Below, piece after piece: positions 43,460-54,158 of a DNA stretch of 64,000 nt. The position numbers and the translations under genes are program-made. The stretch covers positions 637,501 through 701,500 of the forward strand of contig JAPFQT010000079.1 in NCBI GenBank assembly GCA_027627225.1, written 5' to 3'. Under the pieces are notes generated by a model. That model searched no databases, was not told the DNA's origin, and was given only the letters and a program-made list of their open reading frames with translations. The stretch is from Congeria kusceri (lineage: Eukaryota; Mollusca; Bivalvia; Myida; Dreissenidae). Every line of letters starts with the position of its first letter. Position 1 is the first letter of the stretch.

Positions 43460-44010
43460 CAACTTGTTTTATAATTCTAAAAAATATTTACAGTTTGTGA
43501 ATAAAAACGAAACCTGTGTATGAGGTTATATTATTTAAAAAAATATATTTTTTTTTTATTAAGTATTCATTAAACAATTAATAAAATATAATTTTTATTT
43601 TTATTTTTTTTTTACCGATTGTTAATAAAAACGAGACCTGTGTATGAGGTTATCGTATTTAAAAAAAAAATAAATATATATTTTATAAAGTATTCATTAA
43701 ACAATTACTTAATCAAATATAATTTTATAATTCTAAAAAATATTTACAGTTAATAAAAACGAGACCTGTGTATGAGGTTATCGTATTTAAAAAAAAAAGT
43801 ATATAATATATTTTATTAAGTATTCATTAAACAATTACTTAATAAAATATATTTAATTTTTTTTAAATATTTTACAGTTTGTTAATAAAAATGAGACCTG
43901 TGTATGAGGTTATCATATTTAAAAAAAAATATATATATATATTTTATTAAGTATTCATTAAACAATTACTTAATAAAATAAAAAATAAAAAAATTATAAA
44001 TATTTTACCT
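43460..44010 (+). repeat. AT-rich ~128 bp tandem array, four units
   Basis: Four units share GTTAATAAAAACGAGACCTG, TGTATGAGGTTATCGTATTT, a poly-A/T block and AAGTATTCATTAAACAATTA. The ACCTGTGTATGAGG block starts at about 43512, 43636, 43764 and 43896, so the period grows from 124 to 132 through A/T-run length changes. Confidence 0.92.
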
Positions 44011-44029
44011 TAAAATGGCCTATTAATAA

Positions 44030-44310
44030 TCAAAGGGCAATAACTCCGGGAAAAATCATCAGTTCGGAACGACCTGAATATATGCTCACGTCAACCCTTA
44101 TGGGATTCTGTCATTAACTTCAAGTCATAAGTCTTTGAGATCTTGCGCAGAAACGGAGAACCGGGCGAACGGACGGAGGTCATGGAATATGATGGTTAAA
44201 ATGTCTGGAAAATTGATTTGACACCCAGACAAACTGAATGGCAGTGGAATTAGAATTCGGACAGACGGACAGAGCTGCGACTGAATGCTCCCCCTTCGGG
44301 GAGCAATATA
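44030..44310 (-). mobile_element. TTATGCTCCCC-type repeat module, minus strand
   Basis: The terminal hairpin at 44286-44305 is perfect: TGCTCCCC, CTTC, GGGGAGCA. Adjacent GGACAGACGGACAGAGC is the complement of the TCCGTC phrase that follows such heads elsewhere. The body (GGGCAATAACTCCGGGAAAA, GGAACGACCTGAATATATGC) has one unit only. Confidence 0.65.
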
Positions 44311-44605
44311 AAAAATAAGTTGTCACGTGTCTGTTACATTAAATATTAGATTGTCATTATAGACGTAACAGCTTGGTTTTGAGATAGTGACATATTGGTT
44401 TTCAAAATAAGCTATAATAGTTATCTAACCCAAGGAAAAAAAATCGCAAATACGCTTAAAATGTGCAATCATACGAATAAGACTTTAATAAAATGTTTGT
44501 AGATATTTTTCACACATGGTTTCGTTATTATAAATATTAAATGTACGCATCCATTATTTGGAGAATTACATTGTCAAATTATCCAGAAAAATATTCTTCA
44601 TATTT

Positions 44606-44850
44606 AATCAACACTAATATTTAAGTTCATAGTCCCAACAGTAAAATGCACAATATGCTTAATAATCGAACATAATAAACACCATATACCATTTTAAAAC
44701 CATTTTTCACCACTCACTCATCAATGTGACAACGCGTTTGTCCCGTAACAAACGTCCCGTAACTGTTACCGAAATAGTCCGACATCCGTGACTGAAGATC
44801 GTCCCGTGTCCATTTCTCGTGTTACCGAGGTCCCAGAAAGTGGAATGTGG
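44606..44850 (+). repeat. Dispersed repeat X, copy 2
   Basis: Matches 13015-13205 in order: CATAGTCCCAACAGTAAAAT, ACCATATACCATTTTAAAA, AATGTGACAACGCGTTTGTC, GATCGTCCCGTGTCCATTTC. It has extra GTCCCGTAAC motifs that suggest local duplication. Confidence 0.75.
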
Positions 44851-45237
44851 CTGGGGCGCTTGGAATTGTGAAAATATGAGCCGTAACACAATATTGTGTG
44901 AAAATAACATAACGACTCTTTATGTATGAAGTTATTCTACTAGTATAAGGAATAAATAACACATTGTTGTAACCGATTTTAATACTGTATTTATTGTATT
45001 ATTGCAGAAACCGTTTATGCTGAAATTTTAATTGAATATTTTGCTTTTCATTCATCGCAAACATAATTTTATTTTAATTAAATATTTTGCTTTTTATTCA
45101 CGACAAACAATTTTATTTTAAAACAAAGTGTTATAGTTGTTTTCCCTGTTTCACCTACCTTTAAACTCATCCACAGTTTCTATCACAAAAGATTACAGTT
45201 ATATCTATTTTTACATATATAGGGGAGTGATTGTGTA

Positions 45238-45345
45238 CCTGCCAGGTTAGCTCAGTCGGGAGAGCACTTGCCATGTTAGCGAGAGGTCCCGGGTTCGAGT
45301 CCCGGACTGGCTGCACAATTTTCTCACCCTGTGACACCACTGCAA
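45238..45345 (+). mobile_element. tRNA-derived SINE, family 2, copy 3
   Basis: CAGGTTAGCTCAGTCGGGAG (box A), CGAGAGGTCCCGGGTTCGAG (box B, canonical GGTTCGA) and TCCCGGACTGGCTGCACA match the 37049 copy and keep the downstream CTCACC...TGACACC. It is the best-preserved tRNA-like head in the window. Confidence 0.75.
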
Positions 45346-45599
45346 CAAAAAGCAACCTGTAAACTTTCACTGACGCATGCGCGGCTGCATTTGCTTCATG
45401 ATACATCATTCCATGATCGTATCCGTCCGTTCGTTCCCGAGCACATGTAAGGTTCCGGCGTATCACCTGACAAAAACGAACAAGAAACACTACCATAAAT
45501 ATTCCGTTTGAGCGTGTTATAAGAACATATGTATCGGATTTAAAATATTTTTAAATTTGAAGTTAATTAATCCTATTTTTATAACTCTGAAATATGAAG

Positions 45600-46372
45600 C
45601 ATTGTTGTCTGTCGTGCTTGTGTCGCAAGATTATTTCTCGTGGTTATGACACATATGTTTTTGTCTTGGTTGTGCGACATATTTCTTTCACGAGGTTGTG
45701 CGACATACTTCTTGCACGTGGCTGTTCAAAAATAGTCATTTCAAATGGTGGTTTCATTTGCATGTTATTTCACATGGTTGTGTCACTTTTTTCATATGGT
45801 TGGTGGTAATCATGCGTGGTTGTGTTGCGTGCAAGCAACACGTGGTTGTGTTGCATGTATGCGACACGTGGTTGTGTGCGTGTTTGTTACAGGAGGTTGT
45901 CTTGCATGGATGTGGCACGTGGATGTGACACGCGGTTGTGGTGCGTGGATGTGACACCTGCGTTGTGTTGCGTGGATATGACGCGTGGTTGTGTTGAGTA
46001 GATGTGACGAGTGGTTGTGTTACAAGGATGTGACACGCGGTTGTGTTGGGTGTATGTGACGCATGGTATTTTGCATGTTGTCTTGCGTCGATATGACATA
46101 TTGTTGTGTTGCGTGCACGTGACGCGTGACATGTTGCGTGGTTGTTTTGCGTGTATGTGACGCGTGGTATGTTGCGTGGTTGTATTGCGTGCCCTTGATG
46201 CATGGTATGTTGCGTAGTTGTGTTGCATGCACGTGACGCTAGGTATGTTGCGTGGTTGTGTTGTGTGCACGTGACGCGTGGTTTGTTGCGCGGTTGTGTT
46301 GCGTGCACGTGACACATGGTATGTTGCGTGGTTGTGTTGCGTGTATGTGACGCGTGGTTGTGTTGCGTAATG
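45600..46372. repeat. CpG-rich minisatellite (~38 bp units, degenerate start)
   Basis: The clear part (about 45820-46372) repeats TGTTGCGTGGTTGTGTTGCG and TGCACGTGACGCGTGG, with a 38-base period in the right half and shorter units in the left. The array lacks stop codons in several minus-strand frames, giving apparent proteins of 183-187 residues (HATQPRNIPRVTCTQHNHAT-like). Because 38 is not a multiple of three, all frames read the same repeat and coding is not supported. CACGTG and ACGCGT motifs are frequent. Confidence 0.9.
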
Positions 46373-47394
46373 TGATATCAATGTACCGGTATATGATTTG
46401 CCGTGTATGTGTTTCTTTGCATAGTGTTTTAAACACACATTTCTGATTTTGACATATCGTCAATTTAAGTTAAGAATACCTTATGACTTTTTAAAAATAT
46501 GGACCCTGGAATCCTTACTTAATTAAAGACAAAATTAAAAAAAGTCATGAGATTGCGCCTTTAAACTTGGTTATATAAGATTACATACTACATTCTTACC
46601 GCAATCTCCGTAATGAAAATGCACGAGTTTTCACAGGACAGCAATTGTTAAAGTAACGGTACACTAGTTTCGTGCGTTGTGTAACCAATTATTACTTTAT
46701 ATAGGAATTAAAGTGTTTTGGACAGTGTATACTGTTGGATAATTATGAATGGAAAATGTGGACATTTAATATATCTGCTTGTAAATTTTACGCATAGTGG
46801 CATTTTAATATTATAAACCTGTACGGAACGTGTTTAAAATGCGAATGACGTTTTGGATTTCTGGCGATATCTGAATATTTCTTTATTAGTTCTATGACTA
46901 TTTGTGAACATTTTGTGGATTGTGTACTAAACTGCAAACAAGAACGTGGACTGTGCAACTCTGCGGCGCTGTTGTCGGGAAGTTGAAGCCGTTAAAGGTA
47001 CGTGTAGTTTTAGTTTCATATGAAAAGTGTTCCAGACAGTATTTACTTGTGTGTCAGGCTGGTATTGTCTATTTGCGCATAGTAAACAGTATCAAACGTA
47101 TTATATCAAATAGAAAACCTGATTACCTGTAGTTATTTAAAAGATTTCACAAATGTATGTTTCTCAATTAAGTTCTAGTGTATTAACGCAACATTCATTG
47201 GCAAAGATTAAAAAAGGTAAAAATAGCTAAATGATATTGCAATGAGTCTATGTTGCAATATTCTTGGTTGGAAAGGAAATATTTTAATGTCCAGTTTATA
47301 CCGATATATGATTCTATTATACACAAATACATGTTTAAAAACAGTTTTGATCCAGTAATTCAATTTGTCATCATTAAAATGTTACTTTTTCGGA
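46373..47394. other. Possible promoter/first non-coding exon region
   Basis: After the minisatellite, sequence around 46680-46997 is less repetitive. It contains TTATATAGG near 46700 and a strong donor-like GTTAAAG|GTACGTG at 46998, which could end a first exon. No coding exon was identified downstream, so this is speculative. Confidence 0.2.
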
Positions 47395-48425
47395 GAGAAA
47401 GTTGACACATGTTGTGTATAATTATTTTGTTCTCCTGACTTTTCCCCGAAACTAAAAAAAGGCAGTTGCAAAAAGTTTTCAAACGTTCTTAATATAGTTT
47501 CTTAATTGGGCTGTGTTATTCTGTGTTATTCTGGTTGAGCGTGTGCAGTATAATGGTCTCCGTATGTCATTTATTTTCTCCTTATACTAACTTATATATT
47601 ATACAAAATTTATATGTACTTGGAGTTCAATTACTGCATCAATTGTCTGTCCAAAATGTCTACAGAAGAAATATACCGTTTTGCATATTGTTTATCTAAA
47701 TGAAGTAAATGTTGACGATTGAGAATCAAAATGACATATATTTTGTATAGTTTTCATGTTCGCATTGATCGCACACGCCTCCCAACTCATTCCAGACATG
47801 ATTGTATTAATGTCTTGATTTCCCGCCTAGACAGTCGTATACACGACAAACCATTCACCTTGACCCCGGTGCACGCTCTATCGTCGTTTCCGGTTACAGT
47901 GAAGCTGAAATTTTATATGAATTCAACGCTAGCCCAGTCCCCCTTTGAACGTCAAACATGTCGTCTGGTCCAGACAAACCGTAACGCACGGTGTCTCGCT
48001 GTAAACCAAAATTTCCTACTTGTTTTGCCGTCTGCCGCGGTTGCGTGTAATATATCACGAATCATTGCTATCGTTATTGGCTATCGATGAAAGCCATTGC
48101 TTTCTAAAATGATGGGCATATAAATATAATATAATAATGAATGCCTCTGTGCAATATATTGTTATTAAAACAGTAAAAAGAGACTGTTGCCATTAACACC
48201 CGGTATCAAATCAACTTGGATTAGTAAGCGTTTTATGTATAATTATGTGTAACACACCTTTGTTCTTAAATTTGAAAAGTATCGTATAATTATATTTAAA
48301 TATACACGTGTAAGTTATTAATATAGTCAATTGACAAATGATGTAACCTTTAATTTTAGTATTAAAGTGTCCTCGATCATTCGACTCACGCACGGCTACG
48401 CGTAGTAACTAACACATACGCACGG
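47395..48425 (+). repeat. Long dispersed element Z, copy 1
   Basis: Ordered blocks are shared with the other copies. AAACTAAAAAAAGGCAGTTG, a TATATTATACAAAATTTATA block and AAATGTTGACGATTGAGAAT match copy 3. AAACCATTCACCTTGACCCC and GTTTCCGGTTACAGTGA match copies 2 and 3. ACGAATCATTGCTATCGTTA and the end ACACATACGCACGGGTC match copy 2. A 123-codon frame (47719-48090) covers part of it, but the frame is not kept in the other copies. Confidence 0.75.
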
Positions 48426-48740
48426 GTCCATTACAAATTCATAATTTTAATTAAATTTCTTATCTATTCTTCCCCGTTTCTAAATTAATATTGATCTAGA
48501 CAAACATTATTATAATTCCACAATGCACAATATCTGTTCTCGTCTTGTGTTAAGATCTATTACTTCTATACTATTTTTACATCTATCTATAACTTCTATC
48601 TATTACTTCTGCACTGAACCATTATCTTGTATTATTTTATCGCGTTATCAGTTGTGTACTTATTGCACGTGAAAAAGTAGCTACATGTTTCAGATACAAA
48701 GTTTGTTACTGTACTGTCTGGGGGAGAGGTGTTTGTTGCC
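48426..48740. other. Non-coding spacer, no recognised feature
   Basis: AT-rich sequence with a local ATCTATAACTTCTATCTATT tandem flavour; nothing else is seen. Confidence 0.4.
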
Positions 48741-48995
48741 CCGGACCCTTATTCACCGACCTATTCTTTGACTTAATAAAGAACCGACTTTGAATCAAGA
48801 TAAGTTAATTCTTCGTTTGCAAATATGCTAGGTACCAATGTTGCTTATACCATTAACAAATCGCTCTATGCTGTAATTAGATTGCATGAATACCAAGTCA
48901 GATTGAAATGTATGTATGCTCTTAGAACATAACGGTTTGAATACTATTCTTTATTATAAGTCTGAAGTCTAAGAATAGGTTGGTGAATAGGGGCC
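48741..48995. mobile_element. MITE-like element with TTATTCACCRACCTATTCTT ends (255 bp)
   Basis: The left end reads CGGACCCTTATTCACCGACC then TATTCTTTGACTTAA. The right end reads AAGTCTAAGAATAGGTTGGT then GAATAGGGGCC, an inverted repeat of ~30 bases with a few mismatches. The element at 55957-57585 has the related end CGTATTCACCAATCCATTCT. There is no coding content. Confidence 0.78.
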
Positions 48996-49521
48996 AAGTG
49001 TAGTAAATTATTCTTAAGGCATTGAAAAGCGTTGCCGAAGACGTTATTCATAATATAATGTCTGCATTTTGAATCCTAATTGAAGAGTGATTTTGGTTCT
49101 ACATGTGCAATGAAATTCTGTCCGTAGGTGAATTCCTACTAACATGACGAACTTGCATACTATGTGACTTGAAAGTCATGTAGGTATTGCATTATTCGTG
49201 AAAAATAATAATATAGAAGCTGAGTTATAAGAAATGCTCCTTTGGCATTTATTTAGTTTGTCATTTTACAAAATATCCGTACCAAGGAATACATGTGTGT
49301 GATTATATGCACGATTGGTGAATCATTGCGTATAACTGTATCAAAAGTTGACGATCGAATTGCCGTGTATTTTCATGTTGGATTCAGCAAGATAGAAATC
49401 GGATGAATTGCTATATTGATTCAAATCGAAATATGTAAGTTTGACGATACATTATGGGGATGGGGGCTATAGTCTCAAATGTATGGTCTTTATTCCGTAT
49501 CAGAGAGGCAATTTACACTTT
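48996..49521. other. Non-coding stretch, no recognised feature
   Basis: AT-rich spacer between two mobile elements. Confidence 0.4.
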
Positions 49522-49652
49522 CGAGTCCATTCCCTGGGTAGAACAAGTACTTGGTGTCTTGAGAAAGATCATTCAAACGCTACCTGAGTCCTGATCGAAC
49601 TCATCATCTCCCGATCGCAAGGCGGACACCATATCCATTACGTCACTGCGAC
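49522..49652 (-). mobile_element. tRNA-derived SINE, family 1, copy 3
   Basis: CGAGTCCATTCCCTGGGTAG, AACAAGTACTTGGTGTCTTG, TCCTGATCGAACTCATCATC and GGCGGACACCATATCCATTA follow the same order as 34990-35135, with a mutated box B. Confidence 0.68.
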
Positions 49653-49669
49653 ATTTTTAAGTTGGCATA

Positions 49670-49814
49670 TTTAGCACTGCTCATGAGTATACAGTTCCCA
49701 TAATTAAAAAAAACAACACTGAATTAATGATTATGTCCCTTTAACACAGTAGCTAAAACAGTTATTCCTAAGAAATCGTGTGCAACTTAACATATACTCA
49801 TGAGCAGTGCTAAA
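49670..49814. mobile_element. 145 bp MITE with perfect terminal inverted repeats
   Basis: The ends TTTAGCACTGCTCATGAG and CTCATGAGCAGTGCTAAA are perfect inverted repeats of 22 bases in full (TATA follows inward), flanked by TA on both sides. The interior has TCCCATAATTAAAAAAAACA and TATGTCCCTTTAACACAGT. A second copy starts immediately after the shared TA. Confidence 0.88.
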
Positions 49815-49816
49815 TA

Positions 49817-49931
49817 TTTAGCACTGCTCATGAGTATACAGTTCCCATAATTAAAAAAACAACACTGAATTAATGATTATGTCCCTTTAACACAGTCGCT
49901 AAAACTGTTATTCCTAAGAAATCGTGTGCAA
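49817..49931 (+). mobile_element. Second copy of the 145 bp MITE, right end missing
   Basis: Starting TTTAGCACTGCTCATGAG at 49817 it repeats the first copy with few differences (one A fewer in the A-run, CAGTCGCTAAAACTG for CAGTAGCTAAAACAG) through GAAATCGTGTGCAACTT. It then diverges before the right inverted repeat. Confidence 0.88.
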
Positions 49932-50234
49932 CTTTCACATTAATACCTTTGTTACGTGTTTCAAAATCAAAACATTTAGCGCTGCAAGATTAATTTGTTC
50001 AGAGTCTTGGTATGTGTTGGTATTGCCTTGTTTTGGTTGTTGTAGTGGATTATACCTATCATCGCCAAATGTCAACTGAAAATATATTCCCGATCTTCAG
50101 CCAATAAAACCGGTCATTTGTGTTTGAATAACTTCGTTATTGTTGAATAATTCGTGAAAATATTGTATTTTGTTTATCATTGACTGAAATGATTGTAGTA
50201 CAAACGCTGTAAAATTATATAAATCCGCATTTTA

Positions 50235-50922
50235 GGGTATGACCCAGTCACAAATAAGGAACTGCTGCCGTACGACGTCTGTTTTATCCAAATTCGGGCA
50301 AAATCGGACAGTGCCCGCCAGGCAGCAGTTGCAATCGGACTGTGGCAGCAGAAAAATTTGTTCATCGGCCGGCGCCCGTCGAAGTTTATGTAATACTTAA
50401 AAGTTAATGGCGACCGGGCGATATTTTCGGGGTCAGAGAGGTCGAAATCAAGTCGGCCGGGCACCGTCCGATCGCCGGACGACATATTTTGGATCGGGCG
50501 GTGGCCGTACGATTTTTTTACTGTAAAAAAATTGTCCGATTTCAACGGCGACCGTGTAGGCGTCTTCCAGCGCCGGAAGGCGCCAGGAAAGGTACCGACC
50601 GATGTACAGTTATCGTCAGAGTATCCGGTGGTGCCTGTACAGACACCGGGCAGCCACCGTTCTGTCTGCCGGCGGCTGGCCGATTTGCAATGACTCGATA
50701 CCTTTGTCCATACATTTGAGTTGCAATCATCTACAATCCTGCGCGGCGATCGTCCGATTCAAATATTCACCGCACGGGCGCCACCCATTGCTCAAACTGC
50801 TTGAGTGAACTCGCGAGGCCAAAAATATATCAATCGCGCTGCGCCTGTCAGATTTCATAGATTGCCGATGCTTTACTGTTCATTAAAATCGGTCGGCGCC
50901 CGTTCTATTTGTGACCTAAGCA
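50235..50922. mobile_element. GC/CpG-rich island bounded by GTCACAAATA inverted repeats
   Basis: GC-rich, CpG-dense sequence stands out against AT-rich flanks. GTCACAAATA at 50247-50256 and TATTTGTGAC at 50906-50915 bound it. Motifs of the CGGGCG, GGCGCCCG and TCCGATCGCCGGACG type recur on both strands. Frames of 62-122 codons on both strands are what CpG-rich, stop-poor DNA yields by chance. It may be a decayed transposon or a true CpG island. Confidence 0.45.
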
Positions 50923-50936
50923 TAATTTATAATTAT

Positions 50937-51012
50937 CGAGGGTTGAGCATGAAACTATTGTATCTGATATAAAAATGTTAAGCAGATACAACAGTTTCAC
51001 GCTCAACCCTCG
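50937..51012. repeat. Strong hairpin with 30-base arms
   Basis: Arms 50937-50966 (CGAGGGTTGAGCATGAAACT...) and 50983-51012 (...CACGCTCAACCCTCG) pair at 28 of 30 positions around a 16-base loop. It begins 15 bases after the GC-rich island ends. Confidence 0.9.
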
Positions 51013-51414
51013 TTGTGTCAATATTTTGTTTATCTGTTCACATGTAATATCGATATAAGGATACAGAATATCTTGAGAGTGCAAGAAGTTTGGGGATTCA
51101 TTGCCATAGCTTAAAAAATGTATACACTACTCAAATGTACACATCTAGTTATTGACGAATGACTGGAAAATAATATGTAGAAAGCCTTTTTCATCTTAAT
51201 AAAGTTTAGAATTATACAATGCAAGCGTAGATTTACATCGGAAGTCAAGCGACAATTAAAAAAAATCTAACTGTACTTAATATCATTTGTATGCTTGGAC
51301 AATTCGAAGAGTTAATAAAATGACTTTCTATATATATGATCACAGTTTGTATTGTTTTGTGCTTGGAATGTATGGTGGATGACCCGATGTGGCATAGTGT
51401 TTCGTGATTGCAAC
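51013..51414. other. Non-coding stretch, no recognised feature
   Basis: AT-rich sequence between the hairpin and element Z copy 2. Confidence 0.4.
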
Positions 51415-52445
51415 GAGTCGGCTTCCGGTTCTTGCAAGTTGTTCTGTTGTCGCATTTATCGAGCACGCCTTCCATACTTATCTCTAACATGCATTAGGTT
51501 TGTTTTCCTAGCGTTGTGACACCGAGTGGTATGGTGTGCGGGAATCAAACACTGGGTTTCCTGTGTGACTGGTGAAACATGTACGTGTTCTGGTTGATAC
51601 TATATACTATATAAGTTCCCATTCACAATAACATGTTCGGTTGTATCATGTAGAGCTATACCGATCTGAACTACATGTATCAAGTTCCGACCTCCATAGC
51701 GTCCTCTATCGTGCACACGACATCTAGCAAATCGTTTGCCTTATGCCTGTACACGTCATTTCCGGTTACGGTGAGGCAGGTTTTCGAGGAAGTTCATTCG
51801 AACCTTGACCGTCGAGCATGTCGTCTAGTCCAACCCTTGACAACGTAGAATGACTTGGCCCAGTAAACCAGTTTACGATTTTCTAGCCGATTGTGATTTC
51901 CGCCGTTTCTCATGCATTCTGTCTGCCGAGACAGGTTAAAATTATGCGCGTGTCTCGTTCATTGGGTGGTAACATTCCTTGTTGTCGTCTGCGACTGCTT
52001 GTTACATTTCCGGTAGAGTGGGATTAATCACGAATCATTGCTATCGTCCTCGACTGTCAATGAAACGTCCGTGCTTCCTATATTATGGACATGAATTGAA
52101 TGCTTATTTTTGTCATGCATCATTGATTTCTCTTCAGAGATGGATCATTTGTTATGTTGCTATTGGTGACTATTTAAAACGGTTCGACCAGTGTTACCAT
52201 TTACAATCGGTTCCGTTTGAGCATGTCACTCATAAACAATTGGCACTAAACTGTTTACTTCATTTGACAAGTTCAGTAAATTATGACAGTTAGTCTTTGA
52301 AGTGACTGACATGATCCATCAGTGATCGTACATTATTGTTGAAGTAGGTACCCTGTATCATTGAAACTCTATAGTTTGAATAACGCACGACTGCGCGTTG
52401 CAACACATACCCACGAGTCTGCCATTTACCAGTTTATACTTGAAT
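51415..52445 (+). repeat. Long dispersed element Z, copy 2
   Basis: GAGTCGGCTTCCGGTTCTTG, TATCGTGCACACGACATCTA, GTCATTTCCGGTTACGGTGA, CCGTCGAGCATGTCGTCTAG, TCACGAATCATTGCTATCGT and the end CACATACCCACGAGTC parallel copies 1 and 3. A 104-codon frame at 51979-52293 is not conserved in copy 1. Confidence 0.72.
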
Positions 52446-53744
52446 TGAATTATCTGTCATTTCTCCGTAAATATTTAAAATTATGTGGGTGAAAAATACC
52501 AGTTATTATAGCAAAAAAACTTGTTCGTAGTTTGTGTTAACTGTTTCGATAATCTGAAGTATCAAATTAATAGTATTTATATTGTTTCGTGGTTTAAGCA
52601 TCACCATCATCATCATCATCATCATCATCACAATTATCACCGGAGTATTAGCAACAAGAACTGTAATACCATACTGCTAATTTTGTTTCAAACGAATATT
52701 TGAACAAATAAAAAGGTAAATTAATTTATTTTCTCGCCATACAATGAACTCTGATGTGTGCTGTAGTATAAGACAATATGGACTGGCAGTTCTAGTACTG
52801 AATGGCCTGAAAACCTTGTCTCCTAATATTTAAAATCTTTGCTTGTAGTTTATTTAAGTAAATCAGGTATCATATTTCATGCTGATGGTACAATTTATTC
52901 TTGAGGTCAGTCGTTTATCCGCCAAAACTGCAGCACATTTCATACAGCGTCTAGGGTGATGTCCTACATCTATATAGACGAGTATTTACAAAAGATTTCT
53001 TAAAAAATGTCAATCAATTAAATTTCGATCCTCAATCGTTTTGTGTTGCATATTTTATTTCAATTTAAAACATATTCAATTAATGATGATGTATATTTAC
53101 TGCTTTTGTTAAAAAAGTATTGATGAAGATGTTTTTGTAGTGGAGTCTGTAGTTGTTGTTGATGACTATGATGGTAAATTATCATAATCATCATCATAAT
53201 CATAAACATAATCATCAACAACAACTACTACTACTAAAGCTGCTACTATTTGTAACACAACCTTATCTGTTGCAGCAGCAACCAGAGAAACATATTTAAA
53301 CTTTTACTTGTTCAAACGACTTGTTTAACAAAAGCTATTCAAATTGAACTTCTTTCTCACTCTACTGTATTAGTTTATGCAGTTTTAAGCAGTAGCTTGA
53401 GATAGTGTGGACTTTCAAGTCCAGTTCATAATGACACTATTCTGGATATTCACATGTCCATGTCTGACGGATCCTTCCGGTTCCGTGATCTTATGCACTG
53501 GTTCTTGATTTTTTGCATTCGGGACACATCAGTAAGTATCATTATGCAAATAGCGGCTACGTCAAACGCTGACACCAGCGGAGCGACACCTGTGGGACAC
53601 GACGCTGTCTGTTTTACTTAGTAGAACCTAGGATGCTAAAGAAAGAACAAATATCTCGCACATTATCGCATCCCGACTCGAGCGTCTTGGAAATATTTAT
53701 TTAAAAAAAGCTACAGCAACTATTTTAATATTTAATAAGAACAA
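52446..53744. other. Non-coding stretch with two simple repeats
   Basis: An (ATC)n tract at about 52598-52632 encodes a His run only by chance. At 53152-53226 a GTTGTTGATGA arm pairs with TCATCAACAACAAC across ATAATCATCATC repeats. No gene is supported. Confidence 0.6.
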
Positions 53745-54065
53745 TGATTATGTTATTTTTATGAAATAATTTTCGATTGAGGGTTGTTTATCGACTAATT
53801 AACAACAATTTTGAGTTCTGATGTGTACTAATTAAACCATACATCACATCAGAACTCAAAATTTGCAGATAAACAACGATTATACTTTTTTTTCGATTCT
53901 ACCGTGACCTGACAACATATTCCGCAATTCGGAATATTCCGCTACCGCCCTCGTGGTTTAATTCCTACGCATTGGAACTCCAAACCGTTGGTTGTTACCG
54001 CAATAACAAACAGTTACCCGTCAATTATTTCTTAAATAACTTTATTGCAATTCGAAAATAGTGAG
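53745..54065. repeat. GTTGTTTATCGGCCAATAAACAAC family, rearranged copy
   Basis: AAATAATTTTCGATTGAGGG, TTGTTTATCGACTAATTAAC and GAGTTCTGATGTG are in forward sense. They are followed by inverted CACATCAGAACTCAAAATTT, GATAAACAACGATTATAC and later CCGCCCTCGTGGTTTAATTC. A foldback of two half-units is the simplest reading. Confidence 0.75.
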
Positions 54066-54158
54066 CGTAAGCTAATCTTGTTATAGCATGCTGGATATAT
54101 TTGTATAAATCGGGACTAGCTTCTCGACGTCAAACATTATATTATTACAAGTATTATT

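Noticed and set aside
45754..46438. Minus-strand frames of 183-187 codons as a repetitive-protein gene
   Set aside because: They follow from a stop-free 38 bp repeat readable in every frame; there is no signal peptide, unique flank or splice support.
47719..48090. 123-codon frame in element Z copy 1 as a gene
   Set aside because: The same blocks in copies 2 and 3 are not open in the corresponding frame.
50177..50808. Overlapping frames up to 122 codons in the GC-rich island
   Set aside because: Stop codons are AT-rich, so GC-rich DNA gives long chance frames on both strands; no domain or start context was seen.
52521..52703. His-rich 60-codon frame
   Set aside because: The His run is an (ATC)n microsatellite read in one frame.
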